Part shown: in pieces, positions 12,671 to 24,400 of the stretch | How positions within the stretch are numbered: position 1 is the stretch's first letter | Layout of the letters: every line of letters starts with the position of its first letter | From: Trogon surrucura | Taxonomy: Eukaryota > Chordata > Aves > Trogoniformes > Trogonidae | DNA length: 64,000 bases | Assembly (NCBI GenBank): GCA_020746105.1 | Contig: CM036658.1 | Location: 10,772,689-10,836,688, forward strand | Reading direction: 5' to 3' | Made by a program: the position numbers and the translations under genes | The notes under the pieces: generated by a model | What the model was told of the DNA's origin: nothing | The model's database searches: none | Seen by the model: only the letters and a program-made list of their open reading frames with translations

Positions 12671-13199
12671 CATGATGCAGAGATTGTTCTGTGCTTGTAG
12701 TTGTAAATCCGTTGAACAAAAATTCCTTGTGAAAATCAGTTAGTTATTAACAAAATCTGCTTGTATTCTGTTTTTTGTGCATTCGTATAGCTCGATACAG
12801 AAATCATGTGCCTTAAACTTAGTGGACAGTAGAAGGAGAACTGATGTTCTTTATCAGCCGACCTCTAGACAAACAAAAGGTGCTGTGATATAGCACTATT
12901 CCTGAACCTTTCAGCCATCATCTCAAATCCTGTTCTTTCTTTCTGAAGGAAGATGAGTCAGCTGATGTCTTGATTGAGACTTTCTATTAACCTGTGGTTT
13001 GTATATCCTATTTCAAGACAATGTCAACTTGATTTTTTGTTTTTTTTCTGCAAAATGTTATGGAGGTTCTTTCATACTGTAGTTAGTTCTTAAGGAATCT
13101 CTTGTCCAAGCTTCTGATTTTAAAGGATTATATTTTTTGAGTTAATAGGAATGTATTTATTTCTTCAGTGTCCTCTAGCAGGTAGAGAAGTCTAATTTC

Positions 13200-13204
13200 A
13201 TGTT
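13200..13204. repeat. Target-site duplication, left copy (ATGTT)
   Basis: This 5-bp direct repeat matches 14388-14392 exactly and abuts the TG of the solo LTR. Confidence 0.85.
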
Positions 13205-13742
13205 TGTTTTGGTTTGGCCTGGTCAGATTTCGGCGGCGGGGGGGGAGCTGCAGGGTGGTTTCTGTAAGAAGCTGCTAGAAGTTCCCCAAGATTGATAGAG
13301 CCAATGCCAGCCGGCTACAAAGAGGGACCCGCCGCTGGCCAAGGCTGAGCCTATCAGTAAGGTGATAGCAGAGGAACGCCTCTGTGAAAAACATATTTAA
13401 GAACGGGAAAAAGAACTGCGCCATAACAGCTGGCACAGAGATGGAGGAGTGAGGATCTGTGCAGACACCAAGGTCAGTGAAGAAGGAGGGGGAGGAGGAT
13501 GAGCTCCAGGCGCTGGAGCAGGAGTCCCCCGGGTCCGTGGTGAAGACCATGGTGAAGCGGGTTGTCCCCCTGCAGCCCATGGGCGAGGTGCAGAAGTCTA
13601 CCGTGAGGATCACCGCGTAGATGTCCACCGAGGACTCCACGCCGTGTGGGTGGGTGCCTGAAAGGGGACTGTAGCCCGTGGGCAGCCCGCATCAGAGCAA
13701 GTCGCTGCCGGAACCTGTAGCCCGTGGAAGAGAGGAATGCCC

Positions 13743-13804
13743 ACGCTGGAGCAGGTTGGCCGGTGGGACTTTTGGGACGCTGCGGGTGGCTCACGCTGGA
13801 GCAG
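13743..13804 (+). repeat. Internal short repeats of the LTR (ACGCTGGAGCAG)
   Basis: The 12-mer ACGCTGGAGCAG occurs at 13743-13754 and again at 13793-13804, 50 bp apart. A shorter form, CGCTGGAGCAG, occurs at 13511-13521. This suggests degenerate tandem units inside the LTR. Confidence 0.75.
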
Positions 13805-14197
13805 TTTCCCCCGAAGGACTGCGCCTCAGACTCACGAGGGGTGGGCTGCCCCTTGTGAGGTGTCTCGCGCTGGGCAGTTTGTGATGAATTGCCCTTCGTG
13901 GGACGACTCACGCGGAGAAGAGAGCGTGAAGCTTGTCTCCCGTGAGAGGGACCCCACAGTGGCCCTGGGGAAGAGTGAAGAGTCCTCCCCCGGAATGAAG
14001 AAGCAGCGGTGGAACCAACGTCGGATGAACTGACCACAGCCCCCATTCCCTGTCCCCCTGCGCCGCTCGGGGGGAGGAGGTGGAGAAACCGGGATTGATG
14101 TTAAGCCCGGGAAGAAGGGAGGGATGGGGGGAAGGTGTTCTGTTTAAGATTTGTTTGCTCTTTCTCACTTCTCACTACTCCTCTCTGATTAGTTCTT

Positions 14198-14203
14198 AAT
14201 AAA
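14198..14203 (+). promoter_or_regulatory. Polyadenylation hexamer AATAAA inside the solo LTR
   Basis: A canonical AATAAA, 184 bp before the LTR end and 319 bp before exon d, on the same strand as ADAMTS19. The older LTR copy at the window start has the same hexamer at 118-123 with similar spacing, so it is probably the retroviral poly(A) signal. Whether it works in the host transcript is unknown. Confidence 0.6.
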
Positions 14204-14387
14204 TGTACCTAATTTCCCCAAAACTGAGTCTGTTTTGCCCGGGACGGTAAATGAGGGTGATCTCCCTGTCCTTATCTCAAAACCCTGAGCCTTTGGAGAT
14301 ATTTTCTCCCCCTGTTCAGCAGTGAAGGGGGGAGTGAGTGAGAGGCTGTGTGGGTACCTGGTGGCCGGCCAGGGTCAACCCACGACA

Positions 14388-14392
14388 ATGTT
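14388..14392. repeat. Target-site duplication, right copy (ATGTT)
   Basis: This 5-bp direct repeat matches 13200-13204 exactly and follows the terminal CA of the solo LTR. Confidence 0.85.
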
Positions 14393-14521
14393 CAAATCAT
14401 TCTGCCTTCAATATATTAGGCCACAAAAAGGAGAATATTTTTGCTAACTCAGTCAAAAAATGTTCTTAATTCTATTTAGAGAATCTTAATTTTAATAAAA
14501 TGAGTTGTTTTTTGTTTCCAG

Positions 14522-14679
14522 GCAGATATGTATATTGGACATCATGGAGAAAAAATGCTGGAAAGCTTTTGTAAATGGCAACATGAAGAATTTGGGAAGA
14601 AGAATGATATACACTTAGAAATGTCAACAAGCTGGGGAGATGATATGTCTTCAGTTGATGCAGCCATACTGATCACAAG
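14522..14679 (+). CDS. ADAMTS19: ADAMTS19 coding exon d: protease domain
   Basis: This 158-nt exon enters in phase 0 and leaves two bases (AG of an Arg codon). The acceptor is tttgtttccag and the donor gtaaag. It encodes residues 142-193, including MYIGHHGEKMLESFCKWQHE and SVDAAILIT. C158 is the first of eight cysteines that would form the four disulfides of the catalytic domain. The strand AAILIT precedes the conserved R-K-D-F-C segment in the next exon. The acceptor lies only 134 bp downstream of a solo LTR, in the same orientation, that carries a polyadenylation hexamer. Confidence 0.95.
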
Positions 14680-17600
14680 GTAAAGTACTGGAAGATGAAT
14701 GTTAAAAAATAGGCAGTGACCTAATATAAACACAGATCTAAGAAACTGATAGATGACCAACATAAGATTTAGTTTTGCAGTAAGGAGGAGTGCAACTTCA
14801 TGCTTCTTTCCAGAACTCAAAGGTGCTAGTAAGTATGAACCCAGAAAGTAAAGACCTGAAATGACAAATGGGTCACACGTGTTTCTTCTATGGCTATACA
14901 ACTAAGGCCTTAGATTGGATGTTTCTCTCCCTGTGCCATTGTTTAAGACAGACAGGTCTGTACACAGACCTGTGTATACTTTTATTCAAAACACAAAAGC
15001 ATAGTTGGACCATTCAGAGCTGAATCAGCATGACATTAGGCATGTTAATGAGCTGTGCTTCCCTCTAATAGACCTAGTGTGTTTCATTGTGTACTCAAGG
15101 TCCGCCATGGACACAGCACTGACTCTAATAGCAGTGAGTGTGTTGATGGGGGAAGAGTGTAGATAGAGGAGGAAAGGTGTCAGAAGTAGGAAGGAGTGAA
15201 CTTGGGCCAAGGCATAAAGGATGAGTGAGTATCATACATGGTATTAGGTTATGAGCATACGTAAAGGGGAATAAGCCTTCTTCCATCTAGTTGTACTTTG
15301 TTACTGTCCAAGGGTAATCAAGCAATTCCATGCTGCTTGGATGCTAAAAATGTGGAGTTGCTGAGTGACCCCTCATCCATCCTCTGTGTCTCTTATTTGA
15401 GAGAGTGGAGGCATCAGCTCTATCTGCAGCAGCAGCAGCAGCTTGAGGGAGCGTTGAACCCTTCAAGCCTGCATCAGCCCAGGAGAGTGAGTCTAGGGCT
15501 GCATTCTTTAGCTGGTGAAATATATCTCACACATGTACGATACTACAAAATAAATCATGTATCCTCTCATTTTTTCGTCTTCAACTTAACCGACCTTTAT
15601 GGGAAGAGGCAGAAGAGTTCTGAACTGAAGCAGAAGAGTTCTGAACTGATGCAAGCGAGATGCTAGTTAAGTAGTCAACAGACAGTGGATTGGAGATGTC
15701 TTTAGCTGCCAGCGTGTCTGGCCACAGAGATTTTTGAATTTTATGCAACATTTGGAAATGGTAAAAAAGCATTTGGAAAATGTAATTTTATGTTAAGACA
15801 CACTTTTCTGATATGTTTTGTAATAATGAAATTCTGATTTGCATTGCCTACAATTTTTTACCTGACTGTTTTTGATATGTTTTTTGGAGTAAATCTCTGA
15901 TCAGTGTTAAGGAAATTGAAGTAGAGAGCAGGGAAGTGATTGTTTGGATGTCAGATAGTAAGTCAGTGCTGGAATCAGACATTAAATATCTGTTCTTCTG
16001 GCATTTTTATTTTTTTTAGTTGTATTATTCTCTGGACTATACTGCCTCCCATCTCAGAGCTGCTGTAGCTGCTAATAAATTATAGTAGTGTGGTTTGCTG
16101 ACTGTGGGAATGTTTTGCTAATCCAGACTCCCTCTGCACATCATCAGGTTTATGGTATAGCTAACCCCATGTGTGGCTCTGCTTGTGTGTTTTGTTAATT
16201 CAGTGTCTCGTTCTGTTCTGCAAACACAGAACAAGCTCTTTTGTCACAACTTCCAAATAGCTTTGGGCAGCAAACCTGCTTTATTGAGAGAAATAATTTT
16301 GTTTAGACAGATGAACACCAACAGCTCGGTATCTTTCAAGTAAAAATGTGAAATTTTGGTTATCTAACACATTCTGTGGCAGACCTTCTGAAACTTACCC
16401 ACATCTGTCTTTTTGTCTCGCATAGTAATAGAGCAGCAAAAGTGCTTTGAAAAAGCTTTCTTGTGCTTTCACATGCCAGTTGTGTCTAGTGACCCAAAGA
16501 GCTGGAAATGACTTATTTTTGCATTAGCTGTATATATATATATAAAACAGAAAGCCAAACGGGCTTCTCCCTGCAACTTTCACTGCCGCCCAAATAGTCT
16601 GTAATAGTACATACGAATCTGCTACCAGTTCGTTCAGTTCACTTCACTGCAGTCTTATTTCAGCCTGTGATTTTTGTTTAGTTTCCCTTTAAATTTGGTT
16701 ATCCTGATGAGGTAATATTCTTTTTAAAATATGGCGCCATAAAGTAAAAGAAAGGCAAAAGGAAAAAGTTAAATAGTGTATTGAGAAAATAAGCTACTGA
16801 GATGTAAATTACGAGGAGAATGAAATTTAAGACAGAAATTATTTTAAGGACTCTCTTGATAAAACTGATTCACAGTTATAAATTTCCACTATTAACTTTA
16901 GAGATACACATATCAGCAAGTATCTGAGGAAGAAGTATACTATGACACATCCACATCCTCCTTGCATTTGAAGTTAAGGATTGCAAATACGTAGAGATAC
17001 GTCCCAATGTTGGAGACGACTGAGATGATATTACCAGCTTCTATCTGCATAGATTTTCTGACCTGAATTATGTAACTGAAAGTAAGGCAAGTAAAGGCCC
17101 TGCCATCCACAGTTGCTCTATGACGATACTTAAATTCTTATATTGGCCAGGTAATAAAACTTAAAAGTATGTATAAAAGAAAAAAAGAAAAGATACAAAA
17201 ATGAGACAGAATCTACCTTCACTTAAAAATTATTTATCATGCTGCTTTTCCAGTGTGTAAGTCAATTCGTGTCACAGTGATTTTTAGAAAAACAGGTAAA
17301 AATGAAAATAATAAAAAATTTTAAAAATCAAGTTCTGTATTCCTCTTCTCAGAATTGCTGTCTTTGCACGTGCTTGTGATAGAAAGTAGACCTATGATTC
17401 TAATGTTCATCACATAGGCAGTGATACTCCATGTTCATGATGTATTTGGTTCTTTATTCGTATTGATATGTAGTATCTGAAACTCTGCTCTGGGTGATAT
17501 ATAATTGAAACAGTGCCTCTTTCTGTAAAAGTAGATGATTGCATAAACAGCACATAGATTTGCTAAATATTGTTTCATTTGCAGTCTTTCCAGCCCTCCC

Positions 17601-18414
17601 AGAACTCTCCCCAAAGCTTGGCCAAGAATTTTTTAAGTATTACTCTTACCCTCCAACACATAGAAGTACAACTCTTTTTTTGACTTTGTCTTATTCTATC
17701 TTTCTGATGGTAATGGTTTGAACGAAAAATAACTCCTGGAGAAAGTCAGGAGTGGAGGACTGTGAGTGACCTCTGCACAGAAACTAACATTACGGGATCA
17801 CCCAAAAAGGTTGCAGTGTCTGGCAGTCCCAAATTTTTGAAATGTAACAGGATAGAGATTTGGTTCTTAAGCTGCTACTACTCTCTTTAAACTTCCTGTG
17901 AAATTCAGCTCTGGAAAAATGAGTGTTGCAAAGGTCATGGTGAGAGATAAAGTTATTCTTAAATTTGTCTTTGTAATGATATTCTTTCATCACTCTAATT
18001 TCAGTGCTGTCAACTCTCTTGATATTTTTCAGCATTTAACAGTGGTTGCTGCGTTCGTTTTGACATCCACAGCACAGCTCAAAGGAGTTACTGAGATTTT
18101 CGTATGTCCCTACTATTAGTTATTTACAAATCACATTGTAGATGCAGAAGGAAGCATGGAAATGTGAAAAAACATACTTCAAAATCAAAGGCATCTTTTA
18201 AAAATCCCACTGATTTTAAGCCTTCACATGCTGTTTATTTTGGTTTTGTTTTTTTCTTCTCTAAGTTTAAGGTGTTTGGGAAGTGATAATGCTTGTAATA
18301 ACACACATGAGAAAAATCTGCATGAACTTACTGTTTTCTGTCAGGTTGTTCTTTTAAACTTTAGTACTCGGGATACCTATGTTCCTATTCACTCGCACAG
18401 ATCTGCTACATAGG
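14680..18414 (+). other. Intron between exons d and e, first part
   Basis: Mostly unique AT-rich sequence. It contains a 10-bp perfect inverted repeat with a 2-bp gap at 14952-14973 (acaggtctgt / acagacctgt), a (CAG)n run of about five units at 15426-15442, a 21-bp tandem duplication at 15610-15651, and a short TA run near 16531. The open frames at 15298-15666, 17539-17721 and 17898-18286 show no recognisable protein. Confidence 0.65.
15610..15651 (+). repeat. 21-bp tandem duplication
   Basis: Two adjacent copies of a 21-bp unit (cagaagagttctgaactga plus ag or tg) differ at one base. This is a simple local duplication in the intron. Confidence 0.85.
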
Positions 18415-21400
18415 ATCACAGGACTCGTAGAGCGTTCTTTAAACTAGATATGAAGGGGGATGGGGTTATAGCTGGGATTGCAGCGGGGCAGTGCTCTAGA
18501 AATTATGAGGACCGGGTGGCCTCCCATCCCCCTAGGTTGAGATCAGTGTGCTCAGCTTGCTTCCTGAAGTGCTTATACACCAATGCACGCAGCATGGGGA
18601 ATAAGCAGGAGGAGCTAGAAACCTGGGTTCGGGCAGGAGATTATGATCTGGTGGCAATTACAGAGACATGGTGGGACAGGTCACATGACTGGAATGTGGT
18701 CATGGGTGGCTGTGTCCTTTTCAGGAAAGACAGGCCAGCCAGGCGAGGTGGTGGAGTCGCTCTTTACGTGAAAGAGCAACTACAATGTCTTGAATACCAT
18801 CCAGGCATGGATGAGGAGCAAGTTGAGAGTGTATGGGTTAGAATTAAGGGGCAGGCTGGCAGGAGAGATACTGTTGTGGGTGTCTATTACAGGCCACCAG
18901 ATCAGGGTGAGGAAGTTGATGAGGCCTTCTACAGGCAGCTGAGAGCGGTCTCACAATCACAGGCCCTGGTTGTCGTGGGGGATTTTAACTTCCCTGATAT
19001 TTGCTGGAAGGACAACTCAGCCAGCCAGCCACAGTCCAGGAGGTTCCTCCAATGCATCGATGATAATTTTCTGATGCAAATGGTGGAGGAGCCGACTAGG
19101 AGAGGAGCACTGCTGGACCTCATCCTCGCTAACAAGGAGGATCTGGTTGAAGCAGTAAAGGTTGAGGGCTGCCTTGGCTGCAGTGACCATGAAATGGTGG
19201 AGTTCAGGATCTCATGTAGCAGAAACAAAATAGCAAGCAGAATTGCAACCCTGGATTTGGCCAAGGCAAACTTTGGATTTTTCAAACAATTACTCGAGAA
19301 AATCCCATGGGCAAGGCTGCTTGAAGGTAAAGGGGCCCAAGACAATTGGTTAGCATTCAGGGACTGCTTTTACCGTGCTCAAGATCAGAGCATCCTGACA
19401 CGTAGGAAGTCAAGGAAGGGAGCCAGGAGACCTGCGTGACTAAACAGGGATCTGCTGGGTAAGCTCAAGGGCAAGAGGAGAATTTACAGATCTTGGAAGG
19501 CAGGGCTGGCCACTTGGGAAGAATATAAGGCTGTTGTCCGAGTATGTAGGGAGGTAACTAGGAAAGCAAAGGCCTGCCTAGAATTGAACCTGCCGAGAGG
19601 GGTCAAGGACAACAGGAAGAGCTTTTTCAAATACGTGGCAGATAAAACTAACACCAGAGGCAATGTAGGCCCACTGATGAATGAGGTGGGTGCCTTGGTG
19701 ACAGAAGATACAGAGAAGGCAGAGTTACTGAATGCCTTCTTTGCCTCTGTCTATTCTGATGGAAGCTGTCCTGAGGAGCCCCGTTCCCCTGAGGCCCCAG
19801 AGGAAGTCAGGGCAGTGGAGGAGTTTGCTTTAGTCGATGAGGACTGGGTTAGGGACCAATTAAGCAATCTGGACATCCATAAATCCATGGGTCCAGATGG
19901 GATGCATCCACGGGTGCTGAGGGAGCTGGCTGATGTCATTGCTAGACCACTCTCCATCATCTTTGCCAAGTCTTGGGAGACGGGAGAGGTGCCTGAGGAC
20001 TGGAGGGAAGCAAATGTCACTCCAGTCTTCAAAAAGGGGAAGAAGGAGGACCCGGGTAACTATAGACCGGTCAGCCTCACCTCCATCCCTGGGAAAGTTA
20101 TGGAATGACTTATCCTTGGTGCCATCTCAAGGCATATCAAGGGTAAGAGGGTCATTAGAGACAGTCAACATGGCTTCACCAAGGGGAAGTCGTGCTTGAC
20201 TAACCTCATAGCCTTTTACGAGGATCTAACAAGGTGGATAGATGATGGCAGAGCGGTGGATGTGGTCTACCTTGACTTCAGTAAAGCATTTGACACAGTC
20301 TCCCACAGCATCCTTGCTGCTAAACTGCAGAAGTGTGGTCTAGACTCTCGGGTAGTGAGGTGGAAAGTGAACTGGCTAAGAGGAAGAAGCCAAAGAGTTG
20401 TGGTCAATGGGGCGGAGTCTGGTTGGAGGCCTGTATCCAGTGGAGTGCCTCAAGGGTCGGTACTGGGACCAGTATTATTCAATATATTCATCGATGACTT
20501 GGATGAGGGACTAGAGAGTACTATCAGCAAGTTTGCTGATGACACCAAGCTGGGAGGAGTGGCTGACACACCAGAAGGCTGTGCTGCCATCCAGCGAGAC
20601 CTGGACAGGCTGGAGAGTTGGGGGGGGAAAAACTTAATGAAATATAACAAGGGTAAATGTAGAGTCTTGCATCTGGGTAGGAACAACCCCAGGTTCCAGT
20701 ATAAGTTGGGGACTGACTTATTAGAGAGCAGTGTAGGGGAAAGGGACCTGGGAGTCTTGGTGGACAGCAGGATGACCATGAGCCAGCAGTGTGCCCTTGT
20801 GGCCAGGAAGGCCAATGGCATCCTGGGGTATATTAGAAGGGGGGTGGTTAGTAGGTCAAGAGAGGTTCTCCTTCCCCTCTACTCTGCCCTGGTGAGACCC
20901 CATCTGGAATATTGTGTCCAGTTCTGGGCCCCTCAGTTCAAGAAAGACAGGGAAGTGCTGGAGAGAGTCCAGCACAGGGCAACTAGGATGATGAAGGGAG
21001 TGGAGCATCTCCCTTATGAGGAAAGGCTGAGGGAGCTGGGTCTCTTTAGTTTGGAGAAGAGGAGACTGAGGGGTGACCTCATTAATGTTTACTAATATAT
21101 CAAGGGTGAGTGTCACAAGGATGGAGCCAGGCTCTTCTCGGTGACAACCACTGATAGGACAAGGGGTAATGGGCTGAAACTGGAACATAAGAGGTTCCGC
21201 TTAATCTCGAGAAGAAACTTCTTCTCAGTGAGGGTGACGGAACACTGGAGCAGGCTGCCCAGGGAGGTTGTGGAGTCTCCTTCTCTGGAGACATTCAAGA
21301 CCTGCCTGGACACGTTCCTATGTAGCATTATCTAGGCGTTCCTGCTCTGGCAGGGGGTTTGGACTTGATGATCTTTCGAGGTCCGTTCCAATCCCTAACA

Positions 21401-21417
21401 TTCTGTGATTATGTGGA
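18415..21417 (+). mobile_element. Long CR1 LINE copy with a nearly intact ORF2
   Basis: A 3.0 kb CR1 in the sense orientation of the host gene. It holds all or nearly all of ORF2 (endonuclease plus reverse transcriptase), the 3' UTR (ctctggcagggggtttggac, gatgatctttcgaggtccgt) and a short 3' end, cattctgtgattatgtgga, with fewer than two terminal repeat units. ORF1 is absent, so the copy is 5' truncated near the start of ORF2; the exact 5' boundary is uncertain. The last 1.47 kb is very similar to the copy at 40903-42373. Confidence 0.93.
18450..21335 (+). pseudogene. CR1 ORF2 (endonuclease / reverse transcriptase), three in-frame stops
   Basis: A single frame can be followed for 962 codons from ATG 18450 to TAG 21333-21335 without a frameshift. 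It is interrupted only by TGA at 19437-19439, TGA at 20106-20108 and TAA at 21093-21095. The N-terminal half is an APE-type endonuclease: YTNARSMGNKQEEL, ITETWW, VGDFNFPDICW (GDFN motif) and GCSDHEM (SDH motif). The C-terminal half is the reverse transcriptase: [45 protein letters not shown] and the catalytic FADDTK at 20532-20549. The first TGA is probably a decayed Trp codon (R-P-A-W in the family). Dead as it stands, but recently active by LINE standards. Confidence 0.92.
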
Positions 21418-24400
21418 CCTAAAATGAATTTTAAGTCACGTATTATCTAGTGCAAATCTATAACATTACTTTTGGTTAGTTATTTTTACATTTTATTTTT
21501 CTGGAGATTAAGAAAGCTAGATAGAAACAAAGACAGAGATTTAAAAGAAAGGATTAACTCTGTTCTGAAGAAGACCATTGTTACAACTGCTTTCAGAATA
21601 GAGAGTTGTGTCTTATTTCTAAATTTTGTTATTTCAGTTCTCAACCATTGATCTCTTCGCTCTTGTCTGCTGAAGAAATATTAGAAAGCTCCTCCCTATG
21701 CAAATTCTGCTCATGTCACAGTTATTCTTTCTCTTAAATTAATTTTGAGAGGTTTTTAAGTCTGCTTCTCAGACATGTAATCATTCTCTTAACTCTCTCC
21801 AGACATTTTCCTATTTTCAAAATTGTTTTTTGAAACAAAAGCACCAAAATTGGACACAGTAGTGTGTGAATGATTATACTGCTACCATGTCTGATATTTT
21901 GCTGCATCTTTATTCGAGTGCTGTTTTCTCCTCCTGCCTGTTTTCAAATGGTTGTTTCTCTTTGTTGTTGTCATGCTGTTGCTCTATCTGATCAAGTTTG
22001 GGAGTCCAGTTTTGGTTACATTGAAATAAAAGCTTCTCAGATGAATCACCTTTATAAATGGATTTGTCTTCACTCCTATTTGTATTCTACCAGAACTCAT
22101 TAATTTTCAAACCTCACCTTATTTTCTTCCGGATCATTGTTTAATGCTAATGCTGCCTCTAGATTCTGTTAGACTCCATTCAAAACCACCTTCTGTGACT
22201 TCCTAACTTTGCTGTATCTGTTAGCTACACATTCAGGTCAGTTATTCGTTCACTTATCCATCTGAGCTGCTATTTTTTAGTTTGGCTGAAACATAAACTT
22301 TAGAAGAAGGACTATTTATATTACCCTTCTTAGTCTCAGTTCAGCTTTACAGACCTCAAGTGATGTGTTAACTCTAAAATATTTAAATATAGTATTTCAA
22401 GATTTACTAAAATACACTGTTGAGTGCATACCGGTGCATTTGAGGTTTACCCTCAAAATATTAAGGAGTTTCTGAAATAGCATTTGCAGTGGTAACATTA
22501 TCCATCTGTTTACGTTCCCAAACAAATAATAAACGTGTAATTTATCTTGTGGTTCACTTACTCCAAAATTAATTTTCATTTAATTTATTTTTTAAATGTA
22601 TTTATTAGTTAGTATGTATGTGCTTAGTTTATATGTGGGAACAATTTCAGGATGTCCTGTTACATGAAGAGACAAGAATATCTGCAGTGTTGTCATTATT
22701 CACTTTGTGTGGCACAAGTGGTGGTGTTTGCAGTGTGATGATAATGTTATTTGCCATGAGGGCCACTAATTGCAACTGTTCTTTCAAAAAACCTGATTTG
22801 AGAAAACTTTTTGCTTGAACAGTAAGTCTCAAATATATCCTAGAATCAATGACAGCAGCAGGATTTAGACTACAGTTTCAAATCTTTTTTTTGAAAATTA
22901 TGAACATTAGAGCAGTTAGTAAATTGTAATTAGGGTGAAAGCCAGAATGAACGTTTGATAGACTGGTAAAATCCATTATCTTTCCTCTTCTCTTTCTTCT
23001 TTTCTCCAAACTAGCTTATAGAAGGAAGAAATGATACACTAACTTGGACAAGAATAAGGTCTTTTGACTAGTGTGCTTAAAACAAGTGTTAAGTTTTTCT
23101 AAAATGACAAATTGGTGCAAACTGTTCATAAAATAATCAGTCTGAATTCCTCTTTAGTCTTTCTCTGCTGTTCTTGATGTCTTCCGTTGTACATCCTATC
23201 TATCAATTCTATCCTGTACATGAGGATTTATTTTAACAAAGAGAGTGTGAGATACTTTGTATTTAGAAATTGGATAGTTAGTCTTTGTTTGCTGTGAAGG
23301 CTCTTCGTAATGCTCTATGTAGTTGATTAAAAATGCACTAACTAAATACATTTTTTTTGAAACAATGGATTAGTAGTTATCCATTCTTGCTCAGAATTAT
23401 TTTCTAGAGCTAGCCAACTTGCTCAAGCTCAGAAATCAGTCCCAAATCTCACAAAAGCTCCTCTTCTCTGTCACTTGAGTAATGACTTGTTTTCCCTTTC
23501 AAGTGCATGTAGCATAACCGTTTAGAGTAGTGGAAGTTTTGTGCTGGATACTGCTTAGAAGAGGACTTAAGCGTGCTTTAACCAGTGTCTTGCTTTCAGT
23601 GTTAGACTCGGTTACTAACCTATGCCACAAAAGTTTCTATATATATCAATGGCAATGCTAGTATCTTTGCCCTATTTTGCAAAGAGAAAGGAGGAAAAGA
23701 AGAAAGGGAAATAATCTCAGTGGCCTTCCCAAGGGCTTTGTAGTGTGCTGTATTGCTCTATTTTATACCTCCTCTTACTTGGAACGGTCTGTATCCACTC
23801 TTCTGTTTTGTGTAGTTTCAGTATGCCAATTCTGTATATGTGTTTAAAGTGTAGAGGTGTGTGCATGTTATATACACACACAGGAATGTAGTTATAATAT
23901 GATCGAATATTTAAGTTACCATGTGGGAATAAGAGAATGATTTCTGTGAGAGTCATTGGTAGGTCTAGCTAGAGCTGTAAATCTTTACTAAGGAGCCTAA
24001 TCTCAAATGTATGTAATGCATTTGTATTCCTGGAAATTAAAGGAGGTATTACATTCTTTCAATGTAAATCAGGAAGTTAGAATGGTTTATTGGACTTCTC
24101 CCTTGCCAAATCATAGCAGTGCTGTTTCCCCCAAGTCTCATAATGAAACTCTGGATGCGTAGCATAAGCATAGTCAGAGTTGGCCAAAAAGACAAAACAA
24201 ATCAGAAAGTTATCCTTAAGTATATGAGAACAAAGCTATTACATAAGCAGAAACCTCTTGGATATAGGCAACTTTAAAATTTCAGATGGTATTCTTTTAC
24301 ATTCAAAGGTATGCGCTTTTTTATTTATTGTTGATATTTATGGCAGTTGTGTGAGTGTGCATGGAAGACAATCTGTGTCCTTAGATTGTCTTTACACATG

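Larger units (their letters stand above)
13205..14387 (+). mobile_element. Complete solo LTR of an endogenous retrovirus, 1183 bp
   Basis: The element starts tgttttggtttggcctgg and ends cagggtcaacccacgaca. It is flanked by the perfect 5-bp direct repeat ATGTT (13200-13204 and 14388-14392), which fixes both ends. The termini are imperfect inverted repeats over about 20 bp. A TATA-like TATTTAA lies at 13394-13400 and AATAAA at 14198-14203. The middle (13480-14130) is GC-rich and carries three copies of CGCTGGAGCAG. A 5-bp duplication fits an ERVL-type integration, but the family assignment is inference. No internal retroviral genes are present, so it is a solo LTR formed by recombination between two LTRs. 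It lies in sense orientation in the intron before exon d. Confidence 0.9.

Noticed and set aside
13474..14046. 190-codon minus-strand open frame and overlapping plus-strand frames (13678-13884, 13737-14033)
   Set aside because: They lie wholly inside the GC-rich solo LTR. GC-rich repeats give chance open frames on both strands, and the translations are low-complexity P/S/G/R sequence.
1..14387. The two LTRs in the same orientation as the ends of one provirus
   Set aside because: They are strongly diverged from each other, ADAMTS19 exons lie between them, and the 13205 LTR has its own 5-bp target duplication on both sides.
16528..16548. Short TA run as a regulatory TATA element
   Set aside because: It is a simple repeat with no promoter context.
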